The notes under the pieces are model-generated. The model saw nothing but the letters and a program-made list of their open reading frames with translations, was not told where the DNA came from and did not search any database. A stretch of 26,195 nucleotides of DNA from Priapulus caudatus (taxonomy: Eukaryota > Priapulida > Priapulimorpha > Priapulimorphida > Priapulidae). The position numbers were made by a program, and so were the translations under genes. Numbering within the stretch: the stretch's first letter is position 1; every line of letters begins with the position of its first letter. Location of the stretch: contig NW_014577766.1 in the NCBI RefSeq assembly GCF_000485595.1, positions 23,749 to 49,943 of the forward strand, in the 5' to 3' direction. Positions 1 to 8,965 of the stretch are shown here, in pieces.

Positions 1-80
1 GGCAGCCAACGTTGGCCCAACGTTAGCATGAGCTGAAGACAGCCGTTGGCCCAACGTTGGCCCAACGTTGGCCCAACGTC
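1..80. repeat. Palindromic minisatellite, edge of window
   Basis: Tandem copies of an 11-12 base unit built on GTTGGCCCAAC and CCAACGTTGG, with a short unique spacer (about 31-42). The unit is self-complementary, so each copy and each overlap can form a hairpin. The array is cut by the window start, so its true length is unknown. Confidence 0.8.
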
Positions 81-566
81 CGCATGCTATCTGGGTAGGT
101 AGGCTTTTTTTTTACAAATTCAGCATGGTGTCTACATTCTCGGGTGAGCTTATGGAGATACCTTTTATGTTGAATGTTTGTTTTGCTTGGTACATTACAT
201 ATAATGTATTGCCTATAGATTTATATAATGTACAGTGAGTGATACAAAGAATGGGAAAGATCAATAAAAAATTTTGAGTCGGCCCTTTTCGGTAGTGTGA
301 GGGCAAACAAACAGTAATTTCATTATGGCCTAGGGGAGTAAAAATCGGCAATAAAATAATAAAGCAGGATATCACGCGAGTGAGAACGGCCTTCAGTCCG
401 TTACGGAATGTTGTTATTCATCAGGCCATAATTCGTCGCAGTCAGCTCTCTCGGGCTCCTGACCGAGCAACAACATACTTGATACTATGGAAAAGTAACG
501 ATTAGTATAGACTAGTGACAATGCCATAAAAGCCAAGGTATATATATATATATATATATATATGAG

Positions 567-614
567 ATATCAGGAGCAAATAATCTCAAATTTGAGACTA
601 CTTACTCCTGATAT
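567..614. repeat. 48-bp palindrome, TATCAGGAGT family copy 1
   Basis: A near-perfect inverted repeat centred between 590 and 591. The left arm starts ATATCAGGAGCAAATAATCT and the right arm mirrors it, ending ACTCCTGATAT. It is flanked by (TA)n. Related palindromes lie at 16414-16460, 18051-18094 and 22213-22252, so it looks like a small dispersed element rather than chance. Confidence 0.65.
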
Positions 615-1138
615 ATATCATCTCTCTTTCAGTGACTCATGCTATTTTGCACTCCTCCCAGACTCACACATCACAACACTAAATTAAAGATAACGATAAA
701 AACACATCTGTTTATAATAACATGAGGTAACTTATAATCTGTTTAGTTAGATTTATAATCTTTTTTATCCTTTCTTGTAACATTCTTTGGGTAACTCGAC
801 AGATGACGATAACAATGTGTGCGTAGGTAGTTTCTTAATGCTTCTTATGGCCATTTGCCATCTACTCGCCTTTAACCCAAGTATTGCAAGAACTACCTCC
901 TTATAAATCGGTCATTATTCCTTCTACAGATTTCTTTTCAAATAGTAATTACTAATTTCTCATATGTACAGTTTGGTGCCATACAATAGGTTAGGTATGT
1001 AACCATAACAAGAGGCATCATAGCAAAAGAGGAATTCTTGCTACAAACGAACTATTGCAAACAAATGCTACATTACTGGAATAAATTTTTATACATAATT
1101 ATACATAATTACACATGTACAATCGGACTACATCGTAG

Positions 1139-1184
<46 letters not shown>

Positions 1185-1203
1185 GAGAGAGAGAGAGGTG
1201 TGT

Positions 1204-1257
1204 GTGTTGTGAGTATATATAGTCGTATATATATATGACTATGTATACTCACAACAC
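1204..1257. repeat. 54-bp palindrome with 14-bp perfect ends
   Basis: GTGTTGTGAGTATA at 1204-1217 is the exact reverse complement of 1244-1257. The core is TA-rich and also largely palindromic. The arms differ from the TATCAGGAGT palindrome family, so this is a second, unrelated foldback next to a (TA)n/(GA)n run. Confidence 0.7.
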
Positions 1258-1529
1258 TTTATATATAGTATATATATATATATATATGTACGTATATACA
1301 TTGCAACCAACAGAACTACTAACATACAACCAAAGGTAAAATTACAAAATTCGTAAATAAAAACCTTGCAAACACATCACACATCTTGGTGTACATTACA
1401 AGATACAAGTATAAAAGTAGTACATGCACAAGAAGACAGACGCAGCAGCCAAAACCCCAGACACTCGGTGACGCCCCCTAGTGGCAATACCCCCTCCCCC
1501 CGGTGACCTCGCAGGGATCACAGCGCCCC

Positions 1530-2758
1530 CTACTTGTGCGGCGCCTTGTCGGGATGGTACTTGCTCACGTGGTAGTTGATGGAGTTTCGCTGGCGGCAGA
1601 CGAAGTCGCAGTGCCGGCACTGCAGCGGCTTCTCATCGGTGTGCCGCAGCATGTGCACCTCGAGGTGCTTCGCCTCGTAGAACGCGCGCCGGCAGCCAGC
1701 GTAAGAGCACGAGAACGTGCGGGGGCGGTGCGCGTCGTGGCGCCGTGCGTGCTTACGCAGCGCGAAGGGTGATAAGAAGCGGCGGTCGCACGCGGAGCAC
1801 GCGATCCGCCGCTCACCGTGCCACGACATCTTGTGCGCGTACAGCGCCATGGTGGAGGCAGAGACGACACCGCACTGCTCGCAGACGCACGCCCGCTTCC
1901 TGTGCTGGTTGCGGATGTGCGTAGAAAGATGGCTGCGCACCGAGAACGTCTTCGCGCAGTACTCACAGATGTAGGCGGCGCCGCCGCTGCTGCCGTCATG
2001 GCCGCACTCGCGCTCGTGGTTTTGAAGGTCGGTGCGCAGTAGGATCGCGCGGCAGCGGGGGCACGCGGCGACCAGCGAGTTCTCGTGTGAGAGACGTCGT
2101 GGCCGCGGGCCGCGACGCTTCGGGGCCGCGGCGTCCGGGTCGTTGCCCGGCGGGCGGCCACCACGCTTCGGGGCCGCGCCGTGTGAATTGTCACCTGACG
2201 GCATCCACTCGTCGTCGCTGCTGCCAGCGTCGTCGGACACCGCGTGGTTGCGCTGTATGAAGCTCTGCACCTTACTGGATGCACTCCTCGGGTGCCGCTG
2301 CTGCCACTTCTCCGTCGTCGGCTCGCTCTCCTGCTCGCGAAGCAACTCCTCGAGTAGCGCCGAGTCAGAGTCGAGTTTCTCTTCGACGTCTGAAGCTTCC
2401 CTGGCTTCCTCTTCGACGTCCGAACCTACCACGGGGCCCCCGTCTGCTTCCTCGGCCGTCTCTGTGTCGCTGTCGGACGCTGGTCGATCGTCCTTAACCC
2501 TCGACACTTCGTTCTCCGCCACCGCACCGACGTAAGCGGCGCCCTCTACCACCGCCTGCATCTTAAACTCTCCGGGAGACGTCGGCACGGCGACGACATT
2601 AGCGACGTCAGTGCAGCATGCGTTGTAGATGTAGTCGTGGTCGATGAGCGCGGGAGTAGTGACGCGCGGCGCGCATGCGTCTCCGTAGATGCCCGGCACG
2701 TAGGCTTCCTGACAGCAAGACCTGATCGCTGCCGCTCCTCCCGCGTACGCTCCTCCGC
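1530..2758 (-). CDS. C2H2 zinc-finger protein, terminal coding exon
   Basis: This exon encodes about 408 residues of a probable nuclear DNA-binding protein and ends in a TAG stop at 1530-1532. Counting from the valine codon at 2699, an acidic Ser/Glu/Asp-rich region (about 70-165) is followed by two AT-hook-like basic patches near 177-185 and 193-202. Six C2H2-type fingers follow, at about 213-232 (the first ends in Cys, CCHC-like), 245-266, 272-294, 301-321, 331-353 and 361-382. Linkers between fingers are mostly non-canonical, apart from a TDEKP-like one before the last. No ATG opens the frame: the first in-frame ATG is near 2561, inside the coding text, and the frame stays open upstream to about 2800. 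A pyrimidine-rich acceptor ending CTGCCAG lies at 2759-2765, so this is a 3' exon. It joins in phase to the exon at 3132-3262. The exact family is not recognised. Confidence 0.85.
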
Positions 2759-3131
2759 CTGGCAGAACGCAAAACGAGATGCCGTTTTCGCGCTTTCGTT
2801 AAGCTATCGCGAGCTGCTAACGCGTGGGAGCCAGATATCATGTATCCAATTTCTAAAGGGTTGATCGCTCTAACGTGTTCTGCACCACCGTTATATATAC
2901 ATTAATAAATATACAGGTAGGTAAGCTGAGAACAATATATATTATAAACAATAACAATAAAACAAATGTATAATTTTGTTTTCAGGCTATAAGCACTTAC
3001 AGTGTATATACATAGTGGTGCCATGTATCGAAGAAAAAAATAGGTTTTTAAACGTGGTGTAATAAACCCAGCTTGTGCCCTATACAACCAGCCAGCCACA
3101 CATCATCCCACGACAGTCCTACTATGCTCAC
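2759..3131 (-). other. Intron of the zinc-finger gene
   Basis: The donor reads G|GTGAGC (intron starts at 3131 on the minus strand) and the acceptor is TTTTGCGTTCTGCCAG next to 2758. The phase is 1: one base from the upstream exon completes a glycine codon with the first two bases of the terminal exon. The interior is AT-rich and shows no coding sequence or transposon end that I recognise. Confidence 0.6.
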
Positions 3132-3262
3132 CCGAACCGATCTCATCGTCGGACTTGGCCTCGTCACACTCCAGAAGCACGCCCGGTACGTCCGTTACGT
3201 CAAACAGCTCGCACTCCTGCCTCGCGAACCTTCTTTTCGACGAGGGCGTTCCGCATTCTGAC
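3132..3262 (-). CDS. Probable upstream exon of the zinc-finger gene
   Basis: A 131-bp exon with the acceptor TTTCGTTGCAG next to 3262 and a strong donor GTGAGC after 3132. It encodes 43 full residues, beginning SECGTPSSKRRFARQ and ending ECDEAKSDDEIGS. The composition is acidic and hydrophilic, like the start of the next exon. The junction phase matches the acceptor at 2758 exactly, and the combined reading runs into the zinc-finger frame. The start phase is 2, so at least one more exon must lie upstream. The exon begins within about 100 bases of recognisable retrotransposon env sequence, so the gypsy element sits in, or has replaced part of, the preceding intron. No similarity search was possible; the call rests on splice sites, phase and composition. 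Confidence 0.55.
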
Positions 3263-3821
3263 CTGCAACGAAATCGAACCGATGTCTGAGGATACGTTAA
3301 TTACAGTCAAAATTCGTTCCTGTGTCGTACCTAATGCAGATAACTGCCATTGCAGTTGCTCAATGTCATCATCGGTAGCCGTACCGAATAAAAATTTTGC
3401 AAGTTAACAAGGCCGCCAATTATAGCGCGTTTCTCTCTTGATTTATGCAACGAGTGCAGCAGAGATTAAGTGTTTGCAAGCGTTGGCGAAACCATGCCAT
3501 ATGGGCCTGCACGAGGGATCTGATGTCACGGTTTAAGGCTGCGAAGTATTCATCGTCAGGGGAGGGGGATGGGGAGTATGGGGCTGCCGCTGGTTGTGAT
3601 TTATACATCCTGCGCACATCTTTGTGCAACGAGTCTAGGTAAGTCTGAATTGATGTGAAATTGAGGGTAAAACCTATGCCCCAGGTACTTTGTGTGACCG
3701 CGATGTGACCTCTCGGGATAAAAACTACTCCCATTGTGGGTCTCCTGACATCAGTAGCTTGCGAGGCGGAGAGGATCGTCGAGGCAACTACGAGCAGGGC
3801 GACCGTGGTAACAGTAATCAT
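3263..3821 (-). pseudogene. env: Env-like third gene of the gypsy element, broken
   Basis: The first open segment (3821 down to 3420) starts at an ATG, has a hydrophobic N-terminal signal-peptide-like stretch (residues 3-22), then a region with the GxxFxxxG...W...LNF pattern typical of errantivirus Env proteins. In a second frame a furin-type REKR site lies at 3427-3438, followed by a Gly-rich hydrophobic segment like a fusion peptide. In a third frame FGTATDDD lies at 3365-3388, the signature found just downstream of the fusion peptide in baculovirus F and insect errantivirus Env proteins. The two frame breaks are near 3440-3470 and near 3390-3410, the second at an A/T run. Everything after about 3290 is missing, including the transmembrane anchor, so no functional fusion protein can be made. 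Confidence 0.7.
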
Positions 3822-3822
3822 C

Positions 3823-3836
3823 CTGAAACAGAGGAG
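3823..3836 (-). promoter_or_regulatory. Splice acceptor just before the env-like ATG
   Basis: On the minus strand CTCCTCTGTTTCAG ends at 3823 and is followed by G and then ATG (3821-3819). A strong acceptor placed one base before the env start is what is expected if env is expressed from a spliced subgenomic RNA, as in gypsy-type errantiviruses. The matching donor, expected near the start of gag, was not found; that region is rearranged. Confidence 0.5.
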
Positions 3837-3882
3837 TGACGCATATGAGCGTCGTGTTTACATCGCACTTCAGCGCTACTGG

Positions 3883-5325
3883 CTAATTTGTGCGGCTATA
3901 TTGCGCAAGTGGCACTAAATCGTCTGCATCCCAGCTATCAGTGCTTGGCGTGCTAGCCACACTGGCTGGATGCGTGTCATCGTGTGGGGGCGGCGAAGGA
4001 GGCCCTGTGTCAACCAGCGTTGCGTGACGCATTGGTCGTCGGGCTGGGCCTTCTTGACCCGTGAGCACGGACCTAGGTGCATCCCATGCCGAGAATGGGT
4101 ATGCGGGTCTAAGATTACTCACATGAGCGATGCGAGTACGTGTTTGGCCTTGCGCCCGAATACGAAGTCGCAGTGGAGTTTCTCGACCACGGTATAGGAC
4201 TGCCGCTGCGAAGCAAATTTCGGCGTCTGGTTCGCCGACAACGTGGGAGTATAAAAATAGACGGGGTCTCCTACATCAAAGGATTGAACTTTCGCGCGCC
4301 TATCGTAAAGGCATTTATTACGCGCACGTGCCACTTTAGTGTTACGCTGCATCGCGACAAATGCTCGGTGCAAGCGTTCAGTAGCGTGAGTGATTGGATC
4401 GTCCGCATAGGACAATCATCTGGGCCGCAGTAGCGTGTCAAGTGGTAGCTCTGCGTCTCTACCATACGTCAAGAAGGGGGTAAATTGTGATGACTCATTG
4501 ATGGATGTATGATATGCAAATAAGACTGAGTTGATCCTTGTATCCCAGACTGTATGATCGCGATTAATATAGCACGCGAGCATGTTAGCAAGCGTGCGGT
4601 GAAAGCGTTCGCATTGTCCGTTCGACTCAGGGTGGTAGGGAGAGACCTTCATGTGGGTGAATCGGAGCGATGTCGTCAATCGCGCCATGAGCTCGTTAAT
4701 GAATTCGCCTCCATTATCAGTTAAGATGGATCGAGGGCACGAGTGACGAGGGATAAAGTCGTCTACAATGATGCGTGCTACGCTAGCAGCGCTTTTATCG
4801 GGCATGGGGTATGCTTCAGGCCAGGAGGTGTAAAGATCCAGAAACGTAAGCATGTAACGATTTCCTGAGTTTGAGCAGGGGTGCGGTCCCGTAACATCGA
4901 TGGCGACCACATCTCCTGCGTGTCTGGGTGCCGGAGCATGGTGTAGGGGGGCACGGACTCGCTGTAGTTTTCGGCAGTTACACACGATGCAGGATTTAAT
5001 GTAGTGGTAAGGGTCGGCGAACATGCGGGGCCAGAACTATCGCTGGGACAGTTTACTATAGACTTTCTTGAAACCCAGATGGACACCATACGCATGATCG
5101 TGGAACAAAGGGAGTACAACGGGTACGAGAAAACGGGGAATGACTAATTGGGGCGCAGCATCACCATCCTGCGCGCGAGACGTCACATGAAAGAGCAAGT
5201 CGTCGACCAGAAGATAGCTTTGAACGAGTTTAGCTTCGCATATGGAACTTTCATCTGGGTTGGAGAGTGTGTGTATAATCTGAGAAAGAAGGGGGTCGGC
5301 CTGCTGCAAGGCAGCGAGTTCAGCG
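3883..5325 (-). pseudogene. pol: Gypsy integrase (C-terminal part of pol), broken
   Basis: Integrase inserts the retrotransposon cDNA into chromosomal DNA. The zinc-binding HHCC module is visible: HDHAYGVH near 5080-5110, then CIVC near 4975-4990. The DDE core follows, with Asp in VVAIDVTGP, Asp in ILTDNGGEF and Glu in SNGQCERF. Downstream are a GDPVYFY segment (near 4255) and VSNLRP (near 4105), typical of the C-terminal region of Ty3/gypsy integrases. A Pro/Ser-rich tail ends at 3883. In-frame stops interrupt at 5037-5039 (between HH and CC) and 4416-4418 (after the core), and a frame change lies near 4119-4150. The frame also changes relative to RT near a run of seven G's at about 5333-5339. 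Confidence 0.85.
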
Positions 5326-7182
5326 TCAGTAGGGGGGGGATAGAGGGGGTGTCGGGGTAGGAGGTGGTTGTTCGTTAGGGTGGGGAGGGTCGTGATGAAG
5401 TGTAATGGGGCCTACTCGGCGTGAGGGTTGTGAGGCCTCAGCGTCGGGCGTAGGCAGTACCACTTGGTGTATGGGTTGTGAGGCCATAATGCCGAGCGGT
5501 GATGGGGGTGATTGATGAGTCATGCGGTGACATGGGCGTAGACGACTCGGGAGGCAAACGAGAAAGCGCGTCCGCTTACCCGACGTGTATTCCAGTCGGC
5601 ATGAGGGAAAACCAGAAACGTAGAGGGCCCACCGCTGGAGTTTAGCGTTGCGCAGGGCCTTAGCCTCTAACAGGTATTTAAGTGGTTTGTGATCGCTAAG
5701 GATTACAAAATCGGCCCCGATGAGGTAATGCCGAAACTTGCGTAACGCGTATACCAGCGCAAAACATTCGCGTTCTATTGTAGACCAGCGTTGTTCTGTC
5801 TCAGACAACTGTTTGCTGAGATAATACACTGGGTGCTCTCGCTCGCGCTCATCCATTTGCGTGAGAACTCCTCCGACGGCGTAGCCGGAAGCGTCGCAAT
5901 AGAGGCGGTACGGTCGACTTCCATCAGGCAATGCCAAGATGGGAGCCTCAGTGAGGCACTTACGAAGGGACTGAAATGCAGTCTGTGCCTCGCGTGACCA
6001 CACAAAGGGTCTGTCCTTGTTGGTGAGGATCGTCAATGGGTGGGCAATATCGGCATAGCCCTTAATAAACTTACGATAGTAGTTGGTAAAACCCAAGAAT
6101 TGGCGAACAGCCGTTGGCGTGGTTGGTGGGGCCCAATTTTGCACCGCAGAGATCTTCTCTGGGTCGGGTCGCACGCAACCAGGGGTTATCACGTGACCCA
6201 GGTAGTTAATGGACTGCTGCAAAAATGTACACTTACTGGGTCGCATCTTGAGGTTAGCCGCTTCAAATCTGGCAAAAACCTCGGCTAAGTCAGACATGTG
6301 GGTGTCGAAATCCGGGGAATAGATACAGACATCGTCGATATAAGCTAGTGCGCATTGGTGGCGGAGTCCTTGCAGAACATAATCGAGGACACGCTGAAAA
6401 TGAGAGGGTGCGTTTTTCGGTCCATAAGGTGTTCTTAAGTGTTCATAACTTCCAGAGGGCGTTACAAAGCAACTCTTCGGGACGTCCTTCTCCTCTAATG
6501 GGTTTTGATGGTAGCCACTTTTGAGATCAAGGGTAGTGAATAATGCGGCTTGTCCTATGGTTTGTAAGACGTCTTCTATGACTGGTAATGGGTAGGTGTC
6601 CCCTACTGTAACTGAATTTAAACGTAGATAATCGACACTCATCCGATACTCGCCAGTTTTTTTCTTGACCAAAAGTACACCAGACGATCAAGGTGCCATG
6701 GAGGGGCGTATAATCCCATTGTCTAAGAGTTTGTCAACCTGTTGCTGAACAATGATTTGCTGCTCCGGGGACATACGATAAGGTCGTGTTTTGAATGGTT
6801 TGGCATCCCCAGTATGAATCTGAAATTCACAGAGGTGTGTGCACCCTAATTGTGCGTCTGTATGCGCAAATGAACTGTCGTGTCGGCGTAGAAATTTGAG
6901 AAGCGTTGCTCGCTGGCGAGAATCCTTAACGTGGTCTACCAGTGAATTGTAATCAAAGGGCGGAGTTGCATTATCGTGAGGTGACACGTTGAACTCGTTG
7001 GGCGCGGGCGTAATAACCCGGATATGGGGAGGGGAGGTGGCTTCAACTATGGCGACAACGGCATTATGAGGTAATGATATTGCGCGATCTGACCTATTTT
7101 CTAGCCAGCAGAGAATTGTGTGTTGCGCGGTGACTTCGACCAGGGATGGTAATGAGATTAGGTGGGGGTTACTACGGAACAT
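5326..7182 (-). pseudogene. pol: Gypsy reverse transcriptase and RNase H, broken
   Basis: It copies element RNA into DNA and degrades the RNA strand of the hybrid. The segment from 7182 holds the linker after protease and the start of RT (DKLLDNGIIRPS). A TGA stop at 6688-6690 interrupts just before the VKKKTGEYR motif. The rest is open down to 5326: LDLKSGYH, the catalytic YIDD at 6331-6342, LGFTNYYRKFI in the connection, and RNase H with YCDASGYAVGGVL, ERECFALVYALRKFRHYL and SDHKPL. The tail becomes Pro/Ser-rich before the stop at 5326. The usual F/YXDD motif is intact, so loss of function comes from the stop and the flanking frame breaks. The frame relative to protease shifts near 7160-7190, around CTTTTAAAA. 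Confidence 0.9.
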
Positions 7183-7780
7183 TTTAAAAGCTGGGGATCC
7201 TTGAACGAAGAGTAGCGTACCTTGGCGAAAATGGCGGGGAACGCGACAGGAACACTGTTGGCCTGAATGGGGGGGGGCAACACGATGGAACGGTCAATGA
7301 AAGCGAGTTGAGGGATGGGGAGGCATCGTTTACCTTGACGAAGTTTTAAAATGACCACACTATTACCTAGTGCGAGCACTCCACGGTCGAAGTCAATGTT
7401 TACTCGGTTGGCTGATAGAAAGTCGGCTCCGATTATGAACTGCTGCCTTAAATCCTGAACCACGTAGCAGGTATGAAGGGTGGTTACTCGTCCCAGTAAA
7501 ATGCGCAAAGTGGCGGTGCCTACAAGGTGTAGCTTATCGCCTGTGACCGAAAGAAGCATGGCGTCTGATGCGCAGACGGCGTTGAAACTAGCAGCCGCCC
7601 GTATGTGCTGGGGTAAATGCAGCCATGCAGCAAGATCGATAAGCGTACAATCGCTACCAGTATCAATGAGGGCCGTAAGTGAAAGTGAGCCGACTTTAAC
7701 ACTGCACTTCGGCGCAGAAGATGTAGTGATAGTCGGTGATCCGCGTGCAGCAGATGCGTGCGGGCTTAGAAGTTGCGGGG
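7158..7780 (-). CDS. pro: Gypsy aspartic protease region
   Basis: A retropepsin-like domain that would process the Gag-Pol precursor. The catalytic triad sits in TALIDTGSDCTLIDL near 7650-7680. The second conserved segment, QFIIGADFLSANRV with a hydrophobic flap-side beta region, lies near 7400-7450. The frame is open from about 7780 to the stop at 7158. It is offset -1 relative to the gag-like frame that ends at 7766, and the two overlap, which is the common arrangement for gag/pro frameshifting in Ty3/gypsy elements. A diverged 106-bp copy of the domain's start lies inverted at 8230-8335. Confidence 0.75.
7653..7758 (-). repeat. Inverted repeat arm 1 (in protease)
   Basis: This 106-bp stretch, covering the start of the protease domain, matches the reverse complement of 8230-8335 without gaps (end coordinates pair to the same sum, 15988) and with only scattered substitutions. 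The spacer is 471 bp. Confidence 0.85.
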
Positions 7781-8224
7781 GTACGGCGGTGCAATTGCAT
7801 TGCGAGGGCGCTGCCGAAAATCCTCTAATCGGTCGCGGAGGGGGCAGTCACGCGCGTAGTGACCTGGTTGGCCGCATGCATAACAACGATTATCGCATTG
7901 AGTGCCGGTAGCCGCAGCGGCTGGAGTTTGAAATGCGTCGCGCTGGCGCGAAACAGCTGGCAAGTAAGTGTTGTTATGAACGGGTGGACGCTGGTCGCGT
8001 CCTGTGATGGGGGGTCGCCGGGGGCGTGATCGTGGTGAGCCGTCGTTGAGTTCGAGCACTTGTGAACGTTGTAGGCGTGGGGGTTGTCGTGTTATGGTTT
8101 GAGGGGACTGATTCGTCAAGGGGGACGGGGCACGTGGCATGGCATGTGTAATGAACGTACGCAGGCTGCGCACCTCTCGAATGAGATCGGATGGGGTAGG
8201 GCGTTGTATGGTAGTGACGTCCAT
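7766..8224 (-). CDS. gag: Gag-like ORF with zinc knuckle, N-terminally short
   Basis: It encodes 152 residues from an ATG at 8224. A nucleocapsid-type CCHC knuckle, CYACGQPGHYARDC (CX2CX4HX4C), lies near residues 113-126, in an Arg/Pro/Gln-rich context typical of nucleic-acid-binding Gag C-termini. Full metavirus Gag proteins are usually two to three times longer, and the capsid part is missing here. The ATG lies six bases from an inverted protease fragment (8230-8335), so the short length probably reflects a rearrangement that removed the 5' part of gag rather than a natural start. Confidence 0.7.
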   Translation of the reverse strand: MDVTTIQRPTPSDLIREVRSLRTFITHAMPRAPSPLTNQSPQTITRQPPRLQRSQVLELNDGSPRSRPRRPPITGRDQRPPVHNNTYLPAVSRQRDAFQTPAAAATGTQCDNRCYACGQPGHYARDCPLRDRLEDFRQRPRNAIAPPYPRNF

Positions 8225-8229
8225 GGGTT

Positions 8230-8335
8230 CGCATCTGCCGCGCGCGGATCTCCGACTAACACTACATCTTCTGCGCCGATGTGCAGTGTTAAAGCCGGCT
8301 CACTTTCACTTACGGCCCTCATTGATGCTGGTAGC
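8230..8335 (+). repeat. Inverted repeat arm 2, displaced protease fragment
   Basis: Read on the plus strand it encodes the same protease stretch as 7653-7758 on the minus strand, but the catalytic DTG reads DAG. It replaces the place where 5' gag would be expected. It is either a piece of another element copy inserted in reverse or a foldback product of this copy. Confidence 0.8.
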
Positions 8336-8509
8336 TGTCCCCGTAATAATGCTTCAATGTTAAGTCAGAGCCATAAAGAAGAAAAAGCCAGTTGTTACCA
8401 TGTTTTGACGTTTACTATTGATTTGAGTACGATTACAGCCGTGGTCGCGGTCGTGACTGTGAGTGCCTGGGTGTGAAGCCGAATTCCTCGATTCTCCCCG
8501 GCTCTCGGC

Positions 8510-8516
8510 TTATATA
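8510..8516 (-). promoter_or_regulatory. TATA box candidate of the gypsy LTR
   Basis: TATATAA on the minus strand, preceded by the GC-rich end of the repeat blocks and followed by a GC-rich, possibly transcribed region. Its position between the repeats and gag fits the U3/R boundary of a minus-strand LTR. Confidence 0.35.
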
Positions 8517-8572
8517 CGCAGCCACGACCGCGCCCGCATGCGTCACCCGTGCGCCATCTATACTACTGCGAC

Positions 8573-8755
8573 ATTACATAGACACAAGCCCTCGTTAGGG
8601 CCCTATTCAACTACCGTGCGAGAAGCGCGGCCTTCCCAGCTCAACCGATTACATATACACAGGCCCTCGTTAGGGCTCCATTGAAGTGCCGAGCGAGAAG
8701 CGTGGCCTTCCCAGCTCGACCGATTACATACACACAAGCCCTCGTTAGGGCATCG
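8573..8755. repeat. 75-bp tandem repeat, about 2.4 copies
   Basis: ATTACATA recurs at 8573, 8648 and 8723, each followed by ACACAAGCCCTCGTTAGGG or a close variant. The unit is 75 bp with scattered substitutions. It probably represents U3 enhancer repeats. Confidence 0.8.
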
Positions 8756-8784
8756 CGAACTAGCCAGCTCAATTACAGCTCAAT

Positions 8785-8965
8785 TACCTCGACCCGCGCA
8801 CTCCCGCACGAGGAGCACGTATCAGCTGGCTCTACCATGTCGACACGAACAAGACCAGCTGATTACAGCCACTCGTGCGCTCTCGCACGAGGATCACAAA
8901 CCAGCCGGTCCCACTATGTCGACACGAACAAGACCAGCTGATTACAGCCACTCGTGCCTCGTTGA
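8785..8965. repeat. 79-bp tandem repeat, about 2.3 copies
   Basis: CGACACGAACAAGACCAGCT recurs at 8841 and 8920, followed each time by GATTACAGCCACTCGTGC. The CGCAC...GCACGAGG inverted motif precedes each copy. The sequence is distinct from the 75-bp repeat next to it. Confidence 0.8.

Larger units (their letters stand above)
93..1529. other. Gene-free stretch left of the zinc-finger gene
   Basis: No convincing coding region. The stretch is AT-rich and holds a (TA)n run at about 539-563, a 48-base palindrome at 567-614, a longer (TA)n run at about 1141-1180 followed by (GA)n at 1182-1196, and a second palindrome at 1204-1257. Bases 1260-1529 should be the 3' UTR and 3' flank of the minus-strand zinc-finger gene. 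I saw no clear minus-strand AATAAA signal close to the stop codon. Confidence 0.6.

Noticed and set aside
1-80. CRISPR-like array
   Set aside because: The units are palindromic and directly abutting without regular unique spacers, and the genome is animal.
2032-2535. Plus-strand frame opposite the zinc-finger gene
   Set aside because: It is an antisense shadow of the acidic/Ser-rich region; the C2H2 pattern is clear on the minus strand.
7480-7911. Plus-strand frame over the protease and gag end
   Set aside because: It is a shadow of the minus-strand gypsy genes. Its resemblance to a minus frame at 8116-8322 is caused by the inverted protease fragment.
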